A stretch of DNA of 8,285 nt from Deltaproteobacteria bacterium (GCA_017860985.1 JAGFXG010000071.1:1-8285); one strand, 5' to 3'; positions 1 to 6,255 are shown, numbered from the stretch's first letter. Numbers and translations are program-made. The notes: generated by a model from the letters alone, not told the origin.

Positions 1-2
1 AA

Positions 3-74
3 CCGGGTAAACCGGTTTTCAACCGGGTTGTGGCCCTGAGGGATTCATGGGCCAGGATTGCCGGCGGAAAATGA
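3..74 (+). CDS. possible 3' end of an unidentified gene (partial)
   Basis: The frame beginning at base 3 is open from the window edge to a TGA at 72-74 and gives 23 residues ending in WARIAGGK. The residue mix (R, V, A, L, D, S, W) is protein-like. The piece is too short to assign to a family, and 23 open codons can arise by chance. If real, the gene runs rightwards and ends about 140 bases before the 3' end of the convergent tRNA gene. No terminator hairpin was recognised between 75 and 212. Confidence 0.25.
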   Translation, partial: PGKPVFNRVVALRDSWARIAGGK

Positions 75-212
75 GGGCAGGCAGATCGTTGAAACTATCG
101 TAAACGTTCAAGGCCCGGAGGTCGCTCTTTTTGCAGGGTTCATCCTCCTGCGCGCCTTTCAATATGCTAAACTTCCGGATTTATGAATAGCCTGTGGGGT
201 GGATTTTGTAAA

Positions 213-286
213 TGGCTGGGGAACAAGGATTCGAACCTTGATTAACGGAGTCAGAGTCCGTCGTCCTACCATTGAACGATTCCCCA
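213..286 (-). tRNA. tRNA-Gln (anticodon CUG)
   Basis: Read on the minus strand, the 74 bases fold into a full cloverleaf. The acceptor stem TGGGGAA pairs with TTCCCCA over 7 bp. The D stem is GTTC/GGAC, the anticodon stem ACGGA/TCCGT and the T stem CAAGG/CCTTG with loop TTCGAAT. The discriminator base is G and the CCA end is encoded (213-215). The anticodon loop CTCTGAC places CTG at the anticodon (252-254 on the plus strand), which reads the glutamine codon CAG. The U1-A72 acceptor pair is typical of bacterial glutamine tRNAs. It appears to be a single-gene unit: no second tRNA lies in the window, and no obvious rho-independent terminator follows in 1-212. Confidence 0.95.
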
Positions 287-344
287 TCAGGTTTTCGATG
301 ACTGGCTTTGCCCGTCCGTATGATACCCATTTCGAGCGGGGGTG

Positions 345-373
345 ACTATAATGCGATTGATTTTTTATGTCAA
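345..373 (-). promoter_or_regulatory. sigma-70-type promoter of tRNA-Gln
   Basis: The minus strand carries a perfect -35 box TTGACA (368-373), a 17-base spacer and a -10 box TATAGT (345-350). Predicted transcription starts near 338, giving a leader of about 50 bases before the mature tRNA at 286. The stretch just after the -10 box is rich in C and G. In well-studied bacteria a GC-rich discriminator at stable-RNA promoters is linked to ppGpp (stringent) control. That regulation is inference here; the boxes are read directly. Confidence 0.85.
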
Positions 374-437
374 CAGATTTTCCTGCCCAGAAGGATAAAA
401 GTGAATCGTTGGGAAATGAAGAAAGGTCCGTTGAAAG

Positions 438-457
438 CATTTGATTTCATTTGATTT
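438..457. repeat. tandem direct repeat of CATTTGATTT (two copies)
   Basis: Two exact, abutting copies of the 10-mer lie at 438-447 and 448-457, in the AT-rich stretch upstream of the cupin promoter and about 65 bases upstream of the tRNA -35 box. A 10-base period puts both copies on the same face of the helix, which would suit cooperative binding of a regulator. In so AT-rich a stretch it may also be simple slippage. Confidence 0.4.
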
Positions 458-496
458 AAAATAATATTCATTCCGCCGGTCACTTCCCTTTATTCT

Positions 497-526
497 TTAA
501 AAAAAATAGTCAAATTCTGATATAAG
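497..526 (+). promoter_or_regulatory. probable promoter of the cupin gene (extended -10)
   Basis: TGATATAAG at 518-526 matches an extended -10 element (TG, one base, then TATAAG at 521-526). The -35 region is poor: the best candidate is TTAAAA at 497-502 with an 18-base spacer. Extended -10 promoters often tolerate a weak -35. Transcription would start near 533, inside the inverted repeat at 525-552, leaving a leader of about 110 bases. A weaker alternative is TTGAAT (542-547) followed 17 bases later by CAATAA. Confidence 0.4.
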
Positions 527-552
527 ACAAATCAAACCTTTTTGAATTGTCT
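525..552. promoter_or_regulatory. 12-bp inverted repeat at the cupin start site (operator candidate)
   Basis: The left arm AGACAAATCAAA (525-536) and the right arm TTTGAATTGTCT (541-552) are inverted copies matching at 11 of 12 positions, around a 4-base centre CCTT. The left arm overlaps the last two bases of the proposed -10 box and the dyad covers the expected +1. That is where a repressor would block initiation. As RNA it could form an AT-rich hairpin in the leader. No T-run follows, so it is not a typical intrinsic terminator. The binding factor is unknown. Confidence 0.45.
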
Positions 553-642
553 GATAAACATGTTCAATAAAGGCATGGGGCATTTTTGATGCCTGGATTT
601 CTAACGGTTATATGTCCATTTGCGGCAGGAAAGGAGAGAATC

Positions 643-978
643 ATGGTGGATAATATCACTCAAATAGGCAATCTGACGGATGTCTTGAAGCTTAAAGACA
701 TGGCGTCCTACCAGGAGCATTCTGTGGTCAGTCGGGAGATTATCAGGAAACCGTCAGGAACGATGACTGTCTTTGCTTTCGACCAGGGAGAGGGATTAAG
801 TGAGCATACGGCACCTTATGACGCAGTGGTTTTTTTGCTTGAAGGTGAAGCCGAAATTACCATCGACAAAAAACCCCATTCCGTTAAAGAAGGGGAAATG
901 ATCATCATGCCGGCCAATAAGCCTCACGCACTTAAAGCCGTGACAAAGTATAAAATGCTGCTGGTGATGATCAAATAA
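643..978 (+). CDS. small single-domain cupin protein
   Basis: The gene encodes 111 residues forming one cupin beta-barrel, the usual size for stand-alone cupins, with no signal peptide or membrane segment. Motif 1 is the region around GEGLSEHTAPYDA (residues 49-61) leading to EGEAEI (67-72). Motif 2 is GEMIIMPANKPHAL (84-97). Of the classical metal ligands, H55 and H95 are seen. The second His of motif 1 is A57, and D60 or A61 sits where the Glu is expected, so metal binding may be reduced or different. The ATG at 643 is preferred because AAGGAG (631-636) lies 6 bases before it. In-frame TTG (586) and ATG (589) upstream lack a well-placed ribosome site and would add a non-cupin tail. The gene appears to be monocistronic. 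The family is widespread in anaerobes, with no firm biochemical role, and no substrate can be named. Confidence 0.9.
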   Translation: MVDNITQIGNLTDVLKLKDMASYQEHSVVSREIIRKPSGTMTVFAFDQGEGLSEHTAPYDAVVFLLEGEAEITIDKKPHSVKEGEMIIMPANKPHALKAVTKYKMLLVMIK

Positions 979-1004
979 ATAAAATCACTGAAAACCAAAT
1001 TCCC

Positions 1005-1033
1005 TTGACTTGGCAAATGAATATTAATAATGT
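1005..1033 (+). promoter_or_regulatory. candidate promoter of the acyl-CoA synthetase gene
   Basis: TTGACT (1005-1010), a 17-base spacer and TAATGT (1028-1033) make a moderate sigma-70-type match soon after the cupin stop. Transcription would start near 1040 and leave an unusually long leader of about 220 bases. Another -10-like hexamer, TATGAT at 1099-1104, has only a weak TTTCAT at 1077-1082 as its -35. The rest of 979-1259 shows no conserved riboswitch fold that I recognise, and no terminator for the cupin gene. Confidence 0.3.
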
Positions 1034-1259
1034 TAAAAAAACAGCGCAGGAAATATCCATTAAGCAAGAGTTAACCTTTCATTGAATGCAATTCACGGTA
1101 TGATACAAAACCGGCGGCATCCAACTCGTCTAAAGAAACAGAACCATAAATAGATTTACAGACAAAAATAACACATAACTCCTAACCAAAAGAATATTTG
1201 TCAGCGGCGAACTTCAGATCCATTCAAAATGAAACGTGACGAAAGGCGGGGTGGCATTT

Positions 1260-3092
1260 ATGGCGATTTTTGAATACGGCGAGTACAGCAACACATATGA
1301 GGCACCGGACAACTTAGTGGAAATTTTTGAAAACAGCGCCGCTAAATACGCGAGCAATCTGCTCATGGGTGAGAAAGACAGTGCCGGGATTTATCAATGG
1401 GTAACCTACAGTCAGATTGCAACGCGGGTGAATAATTTGCGGGCGGGGCTGGCATCGATTGGCGTTGGAGCGGGTGACACAGTCGGGATCATCGCCAATA
1501 ACCGGAAGGAATGGGTGATTGGAGAGATTGCCACACAGGGCCTAGGCGCCGCCTACGTACCCATGTATGAAAAAGAATTGCTCTCCATGTGGAAGTATAT
1601 CGTGAAAGATGCCGAGGTAAAGATACTGTTTGTTTCCAAACCTGAAATTTTTGACAAAGTGAAAGATTTTACCTCTGAAATTCCGACCCTCAAGCAGATT
1701 TACCTGATCGAGGGAACAGGAGAAAACACGATGGCCGGACTGGAGAAAAAAGGAGAGCAGAACCCTGTGCCCTCCCGAAAGCCAAAGTATTCCGATGTCG
1801 CGGTCTTGATTTATACATCGGGGACCACCGGTGAACCAAAGGGCGTCCTTCTTTCTCATGGCAATCTGGCGGAAAACGTCAAGGCAGGCCTGGCCTGGTT
1901 TTTAAACTTAACCGAAAAGAGCCGGTGCATCTGCATCTCCATGCTTCCCTGGGCGCACTCGTTTGGGATTACAGCTGATTTGCATGCTTTTATCCTGAGA
2001 GGGGGATCTATCGGGATTATGGGATCGGTCGAGACGTTAATTGAAGATTTGCCCAAAATACAACCCACATTCATGATTACCGTGCCAAGAATTTTCAACA
2101 AGGTCTATAACGGGGTCTGGGCCAAGATGCGGGAAGAAGGCGGCTTAAAGCTGAAGCTGTTTGAAGCAGCACTGGCGGCAGCTAAAAGCAAACGGGAAAC
2201 AGGCAGTGCCGGTTTGAAGTATAAAATCCTGGATAAGATTGTCTTAAAAAAGATTCGAGCCCGCTTCGGTGGGTGCCTGGAAAACGCGGTCACAGGCAGT
2301 GCTCCGATGAACGTGGAAATTGCCAAATTCTTTATTGATGTGGGAATTCCAACTTATGACGCCTATGGATTGAGCGAAACGTCTCCGGCCATTACCATCA
2401 ACTCTCCTTTAATGGGAAATCGCCTGGGGTCGGTTGGCAAACCCATTAATAAAACCAAAGTTGTCATTGATCGATCACGGACAGGCGAGAACAATGATGA
2501 TGGTGAGATTATTTGCTTCGGCCCCCAATGCATGATCGGGTACCACAAAAAACCGGAAAAAACTCAAGAAGTGATTGTAGAGATGAACGGGATGCGGGGC
2601 GTGCGAACGGGAGATCGGGGACGTCTGGATGATGATGGATTTTTATACATCACCGGCCGATTCAAGGAGGAATATAAACTTGCCAATGGTAAATACATCC
2701 ATCCTGATGCGGTTGAACTGGAAATGAAAGTGTTACCCTGGATTTTAAATGCGGTGGTCACTGGGGCAGGCCATGAGTACAATGTGGGTCTCATTGTGCC
2801 CGACATGAAATTACTGCAACATCTGGCCACCGAGTTGGACTTATCCGTAAAACCGGAGGATCTTTTTGATCCCGCTAATCCTGCCGGCCAAAGTTTCAAG
2901 GATTTGTTAACCGCAGAAGTCCAGAACCATCTAAAGAAAACATTGGGATCCTATGAAATTCCACGCAAATTTGCGTTTATCCTGGACGACTTTACTTTGG
3001 ACAATGGCATGCTCACTCAGACCATGAAGCTCAAACGGGGAGTGGTCATGGAAAAATACGGAACTATGCTGGAAGATTTATACAAAGAATGA
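1260..3092 (+). CDS. AMP-forming long-chain-type acyl-CoA synthetase
   Basis: This cytoplasmic ANL-superfamily enzyme of 610 residues forms an acyl-adenylate from a carboxylate and ATP, then transfers the acyl group to CoA. Visible motifs in order are the phosphate-binding loop YTSGTTGEPKG (185-195), the adenine-site motif YGLSET (369-374), TGDRGRL (450-456) with ribose-binding D452, the hinge region ITGRFKEEYKLANGKYI (464-480), and the C-terminal TMKLKR whose K590 aligns with the catalytic lysine. The hinge KEEYKLANGKY is typical of the long-chain (FadD/ACSL-like) branch, and the length is normal. The chosen ATG follows a GGCGGGGTGG stretch that can serve as ribosome site; an in-frame GTG at 1236 would add 8 residues. 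The gene stands alone, convergent with the por operon. Chain length or aromatic preference cannot be read from sequence. In syntrophs such enzymes can also run in reverse to make ATP, but nothing here shows the direction. Confidence 0.92.
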   Translation: MAIFEYGEYSNTYEAPDNLVEIFENSAAKYASNLLMGEKDSAGIYQWVTYSQIATRVNNLRAGLASIGVGAGDTVGIIANNRKEWVIGEIATQGLGAAYVPMYEKELLSMWKYIVKDAEVKILFVSKPEIFDKVKDFTSEIPTLKQIYLIEGTGENTMAGLEKKGEQNPVPSRKPKYSDVAVLIYTSGTTGEPKGVLLSHGNLAENVKAGLAWFLNLTEKSRCICISMLPWAHSFGITADLHAFILRGGSIGIMGSVETLIEDLPKIQPTFMITVPRIFNKVYNGVWAKMREEGGLKLKLFEAALAAAKSKRETGSAGLKYKILDKIVLKKIRARFGGCLENAVTGSAPMNVEIAKFFIDVGIPTYDAYGLSETSPAITINSPLMGNRLGSVGKPINKTKVVIDRSRTGENNDDGEIICFGPQCMIGYHKKPEKTQEVIVEMNGMRGVRTGDRGRLDDDGFLYITGRFKEEYKLANGKYIHPDAVELEMKVLPWILNAVVTGAGHEYNVGLIVPDMKLLQHLATELDLSVKPEDLFDPANPAGQSFKDLLTAEVQNHLKKTLGSYEIPRKFAFILDDFTLDNGMLTQTMKLKRGVVMEKYGTMLEDLYKE

Positions 3093-3098
3093 TCTTGT

Positions 3099-3146
3099 GC
3101 AGGAAGGAGGGACATCCGTCTCTCCTTCCTGCGGGCGTTCGTTTTT
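3099..3146 (+). terminator. rho-independent terminator of the acyl-CoA synthetase gene
   Basis: Starting 7 bases after the stop codon, GCAGGAAGGAG (3099-3109) pairs perfectly with CTCCTTCCTGC (3122-3132). The stem extends inwards through GGAC/GTCT, with one G-U pair, to a 4-base loop ATCC, making 15 bp in all. TTTTT follows at 3142-3146 after a 9-base GC-containing linker, so the U-tract is displaced and short compared with a textbook terminator. On the minus strand the same hairpin lies about 60 bases beyond porB but is not followed by a T-run. It could stall convergent transcription without being a classical terminator in that direction. Confidence 0.7.
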
Positions 3147-3191
3147 CCAAAATGGTTGTTTGTCGACGGGTACGAATAAGAAGCGGCCTTG

Positions 3192-4094
3192 TTACTCGTC
3201 CTTATTGTAATACCCCGCCCACTTCTCATCAATCTTTTGCTGAATGTCTGCAATCTGAGAATCGGTAAGCAGCCTGAACCGCGACTGCGTCCGGAAATAT
3301 TCATGAACCGGCACCAGCTTGCGTTTTTCAACCAGCTTTTCAGAGGCGGCTGTTAATTTGAACTCACCGTTGACAATTTCGTAAAGATCGTAATATCCGG
3401 TTTCAACGGCCAGCCTGCCGATTTTGATTCCATATCGCGGATCATAACCCCAACCCGGCGGACACGGGATGTGAATATGGAAATACTTGGTTCCCGGCAG
3501 ATGCAGGCAGTTTTTGATCTTGTCGTAAAGGTCCAGCGGATAAGCCGCCGAGCAGGCGGCAACGTAGCTTAATTTATGTGCCGCCATGATGGCCGGAACG
3601 TCCTTTTTCTGCTGCAGCTTGCCCTTGAACGGTGTGTTGGCGGTTATTGCACCGATCGGGGTAGTTCCCGATCTCTGGGCGCCCGTGTTCATGTACCCTT
3701 CATTGTCGTAACAGAAATAAATGAAGTTGTCGCCGCGCTCCGCCGCGCCGGATAAAGCCTGCAAACCGATATCACTGGTTCCGCCGTCGCCTGCCCAGGC
3801 GGCCACCGTTGTGTGGCTATTGCCCTGTGTTTTCAGGGTGGCGAGAATGCCTGTTGCGGCGGCGGCTGTTGAGGCAAAGGTCACATTCAGGCAGGGAAGT
3901 TTTGTCGAGGCAACAGGAAAAAGTCCCTGAAGCACCGTCAGGCAGCTGGGAGGCACAACAAGCATGGTGTCTTTGCCTAGGGCTTTCAGGCCTACTCTGT
4001 AGGCGATGGCCAGTCCGCAGCCCGTGCATGCCCGTGTTCCCGGGTGGACAAACTCCTCTGTCGGTAAACTTAAAATGGTGGTTTTAACCTGCAT
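3192..4094 (-). CDS. porB: pyruvate/2-oxoacid:ferredoxin oxidoreductase, beta subunit (TPP-binding)
   Basis: This is the thiamine-diphosphate subunit of the four-subunit oxidoreductase, which oxidatively decarboxylates pyruvate or a similar 2-oxoacid with CoA and passes electrons to ferredoxin. The 300-residue length is normal. The TPP/magnesium motif runs from GDGGTSD (102-108) to DNEGYMNT (130-137). Cysteines C23, C26, C51 and C211 have the spacing expected for the proximal [4Fe-4S] cluster: CTGC, then PPSC 25 residues later, then PCPPGW. Apart from a somewhat unusual segment around C51 (VVPPSCLTV), nothing is missing. Its ATG lies 9 bases after the porA stop. The Shine-Dalgarno AGGAG (4101-4105) overlaps the porA stop codon with a 6-base spacer, so translation is probably coupled. 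It is the last gene of the operon. Pyruvate is the likeliest substrate, but branched-chain 2-oxoacid enzymes share this architecture. Confidence 0.9.
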   Translation of the reverse strand: MQVKTTILSLPTEEFVHPGTRACTGCGLAIAYRVGLKALGKDTMLVVPPSCLTVLQGLFPVASTKLPCLNVTFASTAAAATGILATLKTQGNSHTTVAAWAGDGGTSDIGLQALSGAAERGDNFIYFCYDNEGYMNTGAQRSGTTPIGAITANTPFKGKLQQKKDVPAIMAAHKLSYVAACSAAYPLDLYDKIKNCLHLPGTKYFHIHIPCPPGWGYDPRYGIKIGRLAVETGYYDLYEIVNGEFKLTAASEKLVEKRKLVPVHEYFRTQSRFRLLTDSQIADIQQKIDEKWAGYYNKDE

Positions 4095-4103
4095 TTGCTT
4101 CTC

Positions 4104-5303
4104 CTATAGCTTAAGGCCGATCCAGGTGGGTTCCCTGGAAACCCGGCCCAGTGTCGCAGTCCTGAACATTTGTGTCAGATCGTCTGTCCGAATTTCGCGA
4201 CCTCCGATTCCCACAATAAAATTCTGGACTGACGGCAGGTTGCCTGTGCCTGCAAGATGTTCATAGAGGGCGGATTTTAAATCCGATGTAAGCGCCCCTT
4301 CATAACCGTAACTCAGCGCCTTCTCAAAAACGATAATGGTTTTTTTGCCTTTTAAGGCACTGGCGATGGCTTCGTCCGGGAAAGGCCGGTAGAAGCGGAC
4401 ACCCATGACGCCAACCTTGATGCCTTCCTTCCTTAGCGCATCTACGGATACCCTTAATTGATAGGTCAGGGACCCGAGGCCTATGGCAACATGGTCGGCA
4501 TCGTCGCATCGATAGGATTCGATATATGGATCGCCACACCGGCCGAATATTTCGGCAAACCTTTTTTCCGCATCCGCCGCAACGGCGAGCGTTGTCCGCA
4601 GCTCTTCCTGGAGCAGATAGCGGATTTCCATGTAGCTGTGGGCCAGTTCGCCATGGACATCCATGCGCACATCCGGCAGTGTTACGGTATTGAGATTGGC
4701 CGGCTCTTCCGGGCGGAGTGCATAGTCCGGCTTAAATGGCGGCAGAAAGGCATCAACCTTTTCCTGATCCGGAAGATCAAAAGGCATGAAGGTGTGGGAT
4801 AAGATGTATCCGTCGTAGCAGACCATAATGGGGATGCTAACTTTTTCTGCGATCCAGTAAGCCTTGATGACGGTATCGATAATCTGCTGGTGGTCTGCGC
4901 AATATATCTGTATCCAGCCCGTGTCGCGCTGGGATATGGAGTCCTGCTGGTCGTTCCAGATGTTCCAGGGCGCGCCGACCGCCCGGTTGACCACGCACAT
5001 CACGATGGGCAGTCTCGCTCCGGATGCCCACTGGACCTGTTCGTGCATGTACAGGAGTCCGTTGGCGCTCGTGGCCGTGAAAACCCTGGCGCCGGCCGAC
5101 GAGGCGGCGATACAAACGGCCAGGGCGGAATGTTCGCTTTCAACAGGGATGTATTCCGCCTTCATGTCGCCGCGTTCAACATATTCGGAGAGTTTTTCCG
5201 TCAGCGGGGTCTGCGGGGTGATGGGATAGGCCGCGATGACACTGGCACGGCAAAGTTTGACGCCCAGAGCTGCTGCCGCGTTTCCATTTTCGATAATATG
5301 CAT
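4104..5303 (-). CDS. porA: pyruvate/2-oxoacid:ferredoxin oxidoreductase, alpha subunit
   Basis: The alpha subunit of 399 residues is of standard length and pairs with PorB to form the active site. The N-terminal pyrimidine-binding domain shows GNAAAALG (7-14), the substrate-loop motif AYPITPQTP (25-33) and VESEHSA (54-60). It is followed by VNRAVGAPWNIWNDQQD (105-121), with R107 where pyruvate enzymes have a substrate-contacting arginine, and RDTGWIQ (126-132). The second half (about 270-399), with GVRFYRPFPDE (301-311) and FEKALSYGYEGAL (326-338), is the transketolase C-terminal-like domain. The start is supported by AAGGAG (5312-5317), which lies 8 bases upstream and directly abuts the porD stop. 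The motifs favour pyruvate over 2-oxoglutarate, but a 2-oxoisovalerate enzyme is not excluded. Confidence 0.9.
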   Translation of the reverse strand: MHIIENGNAAAALGVKLCRASVIAAYPITPQTPLTEKLSEYVERGDMKAEYIPVESEHSALAVCIAASSAGARVFTATSANGLLYMHEQVQWASGARLPIVMCVVNRAVGAPWNIWNDQQDSISQRDTGWIQIYCADHQQIIDTVIKAYWIAEKVSIPIMVCYDGYILSHTFMPFDLPDQEKVDAFLPPFKPDYALRPEEPANLNTVTLPDVRMDVHGELAHSYMEIRYLLQEELRTTLAVAADAEKRFAEIFGRCGDPYIESYRCDDADHVAIGLGSLTYQLRVSVDALRKEGIKVGVMGVRFYRPFPDEAIASALKGKKTIIVFEKALSYGYEGALTSDLKSALYEHLAGTGNLPSVQNFIVGIGGREIRTDDLTQMFRTATLGRVSREPTWIGLKL

Positions 5304-5308
5304 GGCGG

Positions 5309-5617
5309 CTACTCCTTGTCTTCTTCTGAAAATTTTGCTTCATCCACCATGGTAATGGCTTTGGTGGGGCATTCTTCCGCGCAGATTCCGCAGCCCTTGC
5401 AGTATTCAAGGTCAACCCGCGGTGGGATCGTGCGTGAAATGACAATTTCCGGGCAGAACAGCCAGCAAATGAAGCAGGCTTCCTTGTTTCTTTTACAGGG
5501 GATGCAGAGGCTCTGGTCAAGCACCGGGCGTTCCACCCTCCATGATCCTGTTTTCCCGCCGTCCCCGGGGCCATGCTCGCTGTGCGATGTTTTCCTTCGG
5601 TAATTTCGAGTGCCCAT
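5309..5617 (-). CDS. porD: 2-oxoacid:ferredoxin oxidoreductase, delta (ferredoxin-like) subunit
   Basis: This small 2x[4Fe-4S] ferredoxin-type subunit of 102 residues relays electrons from PorAB towards free ferredoxin. A hydrophilic N-terminus of about 22 residues precedes the family signature TGSWRVERPV (23-32). The second cluster motif is canonical: CKGCGICAEECP (C73, C76, C79, C83). The first is irregular. Cysteines occur at 38, 41, 48, 51 and 55, so C41 and C48 are separated by six residues (KRNKEA) instead of two, and there is one extra cysteine. The ATG at 5617 is chosen because GGAGG (5624-5628) lies 6 bases before it. A TTG at 5623, two codons upstream, would leave no spacer. The start is 2 bases after the porG stop and the stop is 5 bases before porA. 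Confidence 0.88.
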   Translation of the reverse strand: MGTRNYRRKTSHSEHGPGDGGKTGSWRVERPVLDQSLCIPCKRNKEACFICWLFCPEIVISRTIPPRVDLEYCKGCGICAEECPTKAITMVDEAKFSEEDKE

Positions 5618-5619
5618 TT

Positions 5620-6180
5620 TCAACCTCCGACCCGGGTTCGTTCGTAAGCAATCCTGGCAGCCAAAGAATTTTTCTGTGGATTTCTGGTTTTGAATTCCTC
5701 TTCAATGCCTTTGATCAGGATATCAATTCCGAGCAGGCTTGTTCCTTTTTCCAGAGATCCGATGATTCCGGTGTTGACCATGCCGTGGGGAAGTCCCGCC
5801 TCCACCGAAATAGCCGTGATATCCGCGATGGCCAGCTTGAAATCTTTAAAGCCGTATGATTCAAAAGCGACCGGGGTGTTTAAAACAATGATGCCGCCTT
5901 TTTTGAGGCCATGGGTGACATCCGTTTCTTTCAGCAGCAGGTGGTCCAGGACAACAACGATGTCCGGGGTTTCGATTGGCGATAAATCATAAATTTTCGT
6001 TTTGGAAATTTTCAGAGACGTCATGACCGGCGCGCCTCTGCGTTCGGTGCCGAAGGTCGGAGCCATGACAACACCCGCGTATCCGGAGGCAAAGGCCGCG
6101 GAGGCGACAATCTTTGCCGCTGTAATGGCGCCCTGGCCGCCCCTTCCGTGCCAGCGGATTTCAATAAATTCTTTGTCCAT
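5620..6180 (-). CDS. porG: 2-oxoacid:ferredoxin oxidoreductase, gamma subunit
   Basis: The gamma subunit of 186 residues is of usual length and corresponds to domain III of the single-chain pyruvate:ferredoxin oxidoreductases. The N-terminal signature HGRGGQGAITAA (11-22) is clear, followed by PTFGTERRGAPV (41-52) and, further on, NTPVAFES (101-108) and the conserved NTGIIGS (136-142). It is the first of the four por genes in transcription order. GAGG (plus-strand 6187-6190) lies 6 bases before the ATG. The order gamma-delta-alpha-beta is a common arrangement in archaea and anaerobic bacteria. It follows the nucleotidase gene by 75 bases, with no obvious promoter of its own. Confidence 0.9.
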   Translation of the reverse strand: MDKEFIEIRWHGRGGQGAITAAKIVASAAFASGYAGVVMAPTFGTERRGAPVMTSLKISKTKIYDLSPIETPDIVVVLDHLLLKETDVTHGLKKGGIIVLNTPVAFESYGFKDFKLAIADITAISVEAGLPHGMVNTGIIGSLEKGTSLLGIDILIKGIEEEFKTRNPQKNSLAARIAYERTRVGG

Positions 6181-6255
6181 AAAAAACCTCAGTTATTCAT
6201 AAAAGCATGATTCATCCGAAAAAGAAATGTTTCTGTTTTTTTGCAAATGGAGATA

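Larger units (their letters stand above)
287..642. other. intergenic region between tRNA-Gln and cupin genes
   Basis: This 356-base gap has no supportable coding region. It holds two divergent control regions: the tRNA promoter (345-373, minus strand) and the probable cupin promoter with its dyad (about 497-552, plus strand). Between them, 430-520 is strongly AT-rich and contains a tandem 10-bp repeat. A small hairpin GGCAT-TTTTG-ATGCC sits at 579-593 in the cupin leader; an upstream GGCAT copy at 572-576 could pair with the same 3' arm instead. Confidence 0.6.

Noticed and set aside
75..212. Rho-independent terminator downstream of the tRNA
   Set aside because: A 5-bp GCAGG/CCTGC stem exists near 136-154, but it is short, has a wide loop and is followed by A bases, not T, on the tRNA strand.
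213..286. tRNA-Gln as an integration site for a mobile element
   Set aside because: No integrase, no repeated copy of the tRNA 3' end and no phage-like gene is seen in the window.
159..440. Minus-strand open frame of 93 codons
   Set aside because: It runs straight through the tRNA-Gln gene and its promoter, has no family resemblance and is a chance frame.
586..642. Extended N-terminus for the cupin (TTG 586 or ATG 589)
   Set aside because: The added residues include a cysteine/proline-rich tail unlike cupins. The ATG at 643 has a well-spaced AAGGAG, while the upstream starts have none.
1071..1178. Minus-strand open stretch whose translation ends in DELDAAGFVSYRELHSMKG
   Set aside because: It looks protein-like, perhaps a gene remnant, but only about 36 codons lie between stops. 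There is no plausible start codon with a ribosome site, and I could not link it to a family.
4890..5603. Plus-strand open frame of 237 codons antisense to porA and porD
   Set aside because: It lies opposite two unmistakable, tightly packed genes. Its translation has no recognisable motif and its openness follows from the codon bias of the real strand.
6190..6220. Imperfect palindrome GAATCAT...ATGAATA between the nucleotidase and porG genes
   Set aside because: Only about four contiguous pairs form and no T-run follows, so it is not a credible terminator or operator.
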